DNA of 64,000 bases from Varanus komodoensis (Eukaryota; Chordata; Lepidosauria; Squamata; Varanidae), in NCBI RefSeq assembly GCF_004798865.1, contig NW_025335761.1, forward strand, positions 23,623,687 to 23,687,686, written 5' to 3'. Shown one piece after another: positions 61,192 through 64,000 of this stretch. Numbering within the stretch: position 1 is the stretch's first letter; each line of letters opens with the position of its first letter. The position numbers and the translations under genes were made by a program. Below the pieces are notes generated by a model. The model had not been told where the DNA came from and made no database searches. It was given only the letters and a program-made list of their open reading frames with translations.

Positions 61192-61205
61192 CCTCTAGAG
61201 GGCAC
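61192..61205 (+). promoter_or_regulatory. Candidate CTCF site
   Basis: CCTCTAGAGGGCAC matches 13 of 14 positions of CCASYAGRKGGCRC, same orientation as the site at 6610. Motif only. Confidence 0.35.
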
Positions 61206-63294
61206 TAGATATTGTTTAATTTTTAAGAAATAAGAACAGGCTTGATTTGTTTTCCTTGATCTTTAACTACATTCCATTTAACTACACTTCTGTTCACCAG
61301 GGAGAACAGCATTTCAAACTCTTTTATGTACTATTCAAGAAGCACCCTAGCACATTTGTTCGCATATGTAAGATCTCATGTTTAATCCCTGGCATTTCTT
61401 GTTAAACAGTCTCAGTTTCTCTTGGTTCTGGTTACTAGTAAAGTGTTTCTTTACAGTGTGAACTGTTTGGAAGTAGGATTGCTACTCCCTGCTTCTGCTG
61501 TCCCTTTAACTCCACCTTTAGGGCTTAGATGTGTAAGAGTGTAAGAAGAGGTCTGGCAGAAACTAGAAAAGGCTTATTTAGAGTAGCATCTTTTTTCCTG
61601 AGCGACTATGGAAAGCCCACAAGCACGGGGCTTCCCATAGCCTTCTGATGACCATCAAAGGGTGTTTTTATTAAACTTGGTCCATGCCCAGATTCAACTA
61701 TTCCACTTAAGACCAAAAACATCACTTAAATATATGACTAGCAGCTGGGTTTTTTCTCCCCCTTTTTCTTTTAGGGCAGGGATGGAGCCCCTGAACTGGA
61801 TCAGGACATTGTTTTCAAGAGCTTGATTTGGGGGAGGGGGGGTGCTATAGTTACTCTAGAGTAAATATGAAAACTACATTGCTGATATACACACATTTAA
61901 AGTGGTTTTGGTTTTGGTCCTGGATGACCTTGGTTGTGCTAATCAGCTCAACACAATTGGTTGCAACTGAATGTCCAATTCAGATCCCAGATTAAATCAG
62001 CCTACAGTGCTGCTGATGTGCTCAGCTTGTAGCAGTGCAGCTGAAAATCATGATAGACTAATGAAAAACTATTGAAGGCTCAAAGGACCAGACCTTTTTG
62101 AGGACTGTACAGAAGTTTAAAATCTGCTAAGGATTTGTTTTAATTGGAGTGCTTGTTTATGTGAACATGACCTAAGCAAGAATACTGTAGAATTTACTGA
62201 TCTAATGGGATCTTTTTTAAACTTCCTTTTTACCTAACTAGTTCATTTCAATGGTGAGATAGAGTACTTATCAACTGCTAATGATTCAGCAAATACTTGG
62301 ATTTCATCAGTATTTCTCTAGTTTTTGTTATATTAACTGTGTAACAAAATTTGCTTTATTTTCCCTTATCAGACCACAATATTATCATTTTCTGGCCTCT
62401 GTACTGTTCAAGTTCACTTGCTGTTACTTGCTTGAAATAGCCAAGTAGGACAAAGATTGCTCATGAGAAATACCAGTTGGAAAATTTCATTCGGCCTTGT
62501 TCTGAAAGTCATTAAAACATGATTGTATTATACAATCAGGTTTAAAAAACATTGTTGGCTTTATCAGATTAAATTGTCATTGTTACTTTTGAATAAGGAT
62601 GTTTGTTATAGGAAAACAATTTTGCAATAAACTTCTGAATAAGTATTCATGGTTACTGGCATTATAGAAGTACTCTGCTGTATGCATTCAACTGTCATAT
62701 ATTAAGTATGGTAGGAAAAATGCTTAAAGCCAGTAAATTTAAATTGAAATTATATCTAAATTATAAAAGAATTTCCTAAGACTAATTAGAATTATATAGC
62801 AATAATCTAAAATTAGAGCAGTTAATTTTAGAGTTACCAGAAATTGAACATAGGGTTGGGTTCTGATTTAATTTCAGTGAAGATTCACTGAAATTAATGG
62901 AACTATGACTATGTCTGGATTCAACCCAGTATGTACAGTAGTTGGCAAAAAATCATCAATGTATTAAAATTACATTGTACTAAGATGTAATCTAGATAAT
63001 ATTAGTCCACATGGCAAGAGAGGGTGAGGATTATGTCCACCGTATTTACCTCTGCACTTTCAGGGTCTGCTTTATGTACATGAAGGCTCTAGACACATGG
63101 CCTGCACTATGTCCTAATAGAGAGTACAGGTCATTCAGAGATAGGTTTGTACAGTTTGCATGCACATAAGCTCTGATGACGTGCTAATGAAAAGGATAGG
63201 GCAGAGCAAGTGGACATGACATTCATCTTCCCTTGCAGACATAATACTGATTTAGATTACAACTGAATATAATGGAAATTTAATTCTTGGTAAC
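61206..63294. other. Nothing recognised
   Basis: AT-rich sequence with a palindrome-family remnant near 62860-62935; no exon or other element supported. Confidence 0.45.
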
Positions 63295-63680
63295 GTTATT
63301 TCATTTATGATTACTGATATACTGCTTCCTATAATAAAGTGCCTAAGCAGTATACATATGAATATTAAAATCACATTAAAATACTGTTAAATTCCAATTC
63401 AGCTGTAGGTACAATAGAAGCAGTATACAGAACAGTGAGACAAAAAAACAAATTACTAATTATAATTCCTTATAAGCTAGAAAAAGCATTGGTGAACAAA
63501 GACAGGGAGTCTTTTAAGCTTACCACATTTTCTTCTTCTCAAATTACACAAAAAGTTTTTTCCAGAGGGCAGGTAGCCACTACCAGGAAGACCAGTTTTC
63601 AAACAATTTAATGGCAATATTTTGTTCCTCATAGAATAACCAGCAAAGCCTTCTCTGAAGATCTTAAAAAGGTGACTGCT
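63295..63680 (-). mobile_element. L2-like LINE 3' fragment
   Basis: ATACTGCTTCCTATAATAAA with TGCCTAAGCAGTATACATAT, then CCAGAGGGCAGGTAGCCACT and AGCAAAGCCTTCTCTGAAG, fit a decayed reversed L2-like end. Confidence 0.45.
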
Positions 63681-63983
63681 TATATAGCAGGAAAGGCAGC
63701 CTGCTAGTTATTCTAATCCCAGTCTTTTGTTGTGCATGCCAAATTGTTTGAGTAGGCAGATATTAACAAAACTGTAATAAAGAAGGAATGTTTTATAAAA
63801 TGTTACCCGAAAGGAATTGTTTCGTGGTATTCATTAGCCTCTTGACAGTATTGTTAAGTTTACATAAGGTACTTTATGTGTTCTAGTCAATTCATGTTAG
63901 ATCATTTCTGATCTGTATCATTTAGTCAGGAAGAACAATTTACATCTGCCACTTTTGAAAAGCATCCATTTATCCATTTAAGT

Positions 63984-64000
63984 GTGCTCGCTTCGGCAGC
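63984..64000 (+). ncRNA. U6 snRNA 5' end (cut by the window edge)
   Basis: GTGCTCGCTTCGGCAGC equals the first 17 bases of vertebrate U6. No TATA box sits at about -30, where a functional U6 promoter needs one, so a retro-pseudogene is more likely than an active gene. Only the start can be seen. Confidence 0.7.

Noticed and set aside
1-64000. LTR elements, retrovirus-like copies, Polintons, CRISPR arrays, tRNA or rRNA genes
   Set aside because: Looked for and not seen; the tRNA-like boxes found belong to SINEs.

Overview
The window is vertebrate nuclear DNA, most likely from a squamate reptile (lizard or snake). Three things point there: a mix of BovB/RTE, CR1, L2-like and L1 LINEs; tRNA-derived SINEs of the squamate type; and small hAT and Tc1/mariner-pogo elements. 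There is no bacterial gene organisation. One 100-base run of N (11136-11235) marks an assembly gap.

One host gene is recognisable: the 5' part of FMN1 (formin-1), on the + strand. A CpG-rich segment at about 30.85-31.56 kb with splice-donor matches is the likely promoter and non-coding first exon. A large second exon (40347-42285) starts after a clear acceptor, carries three short upstream ORFs and encodes the formin-1 N-terminus (M at 40461). Downstream lie three exon candidates (44928, 50265, 52695). All accept the reading phase left by exon 2; two run to a stop codon (short isoforms) and the third has a strong donor. The actin-assembling FH1/FH2 exons are not in the window and should lie further right.

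Layout: 0-30 kb is intergenic and repeat-rich (hAT-type elements, L2 pieces, an intact-ended L1 tail, two large CR1 copies, BovB, a pogo-type element). 31-64 kb is FMN1 intron sequence, again full of L2, SINE and BovB debris. The last 17 bases match the 5' end of U6 snRNA.

The most unusual observations are: (1) a 31-bp near-copy of the FMN1 start-codon region 7.3 kb downstream; (2) a GC-rich core shared by hAT-type elements and a MITE with unrelated ends; (3) a hairpin kept near the 3' end of dispersed L2-like copies; (4) several phase-matched alternative FMN1 exons; (5) an unclassified repeat present twice in the window, one copy split by an L2. I saw no LTR element or retrovirus-like copy, no CRISPR array and no clearly new multi-gene system.
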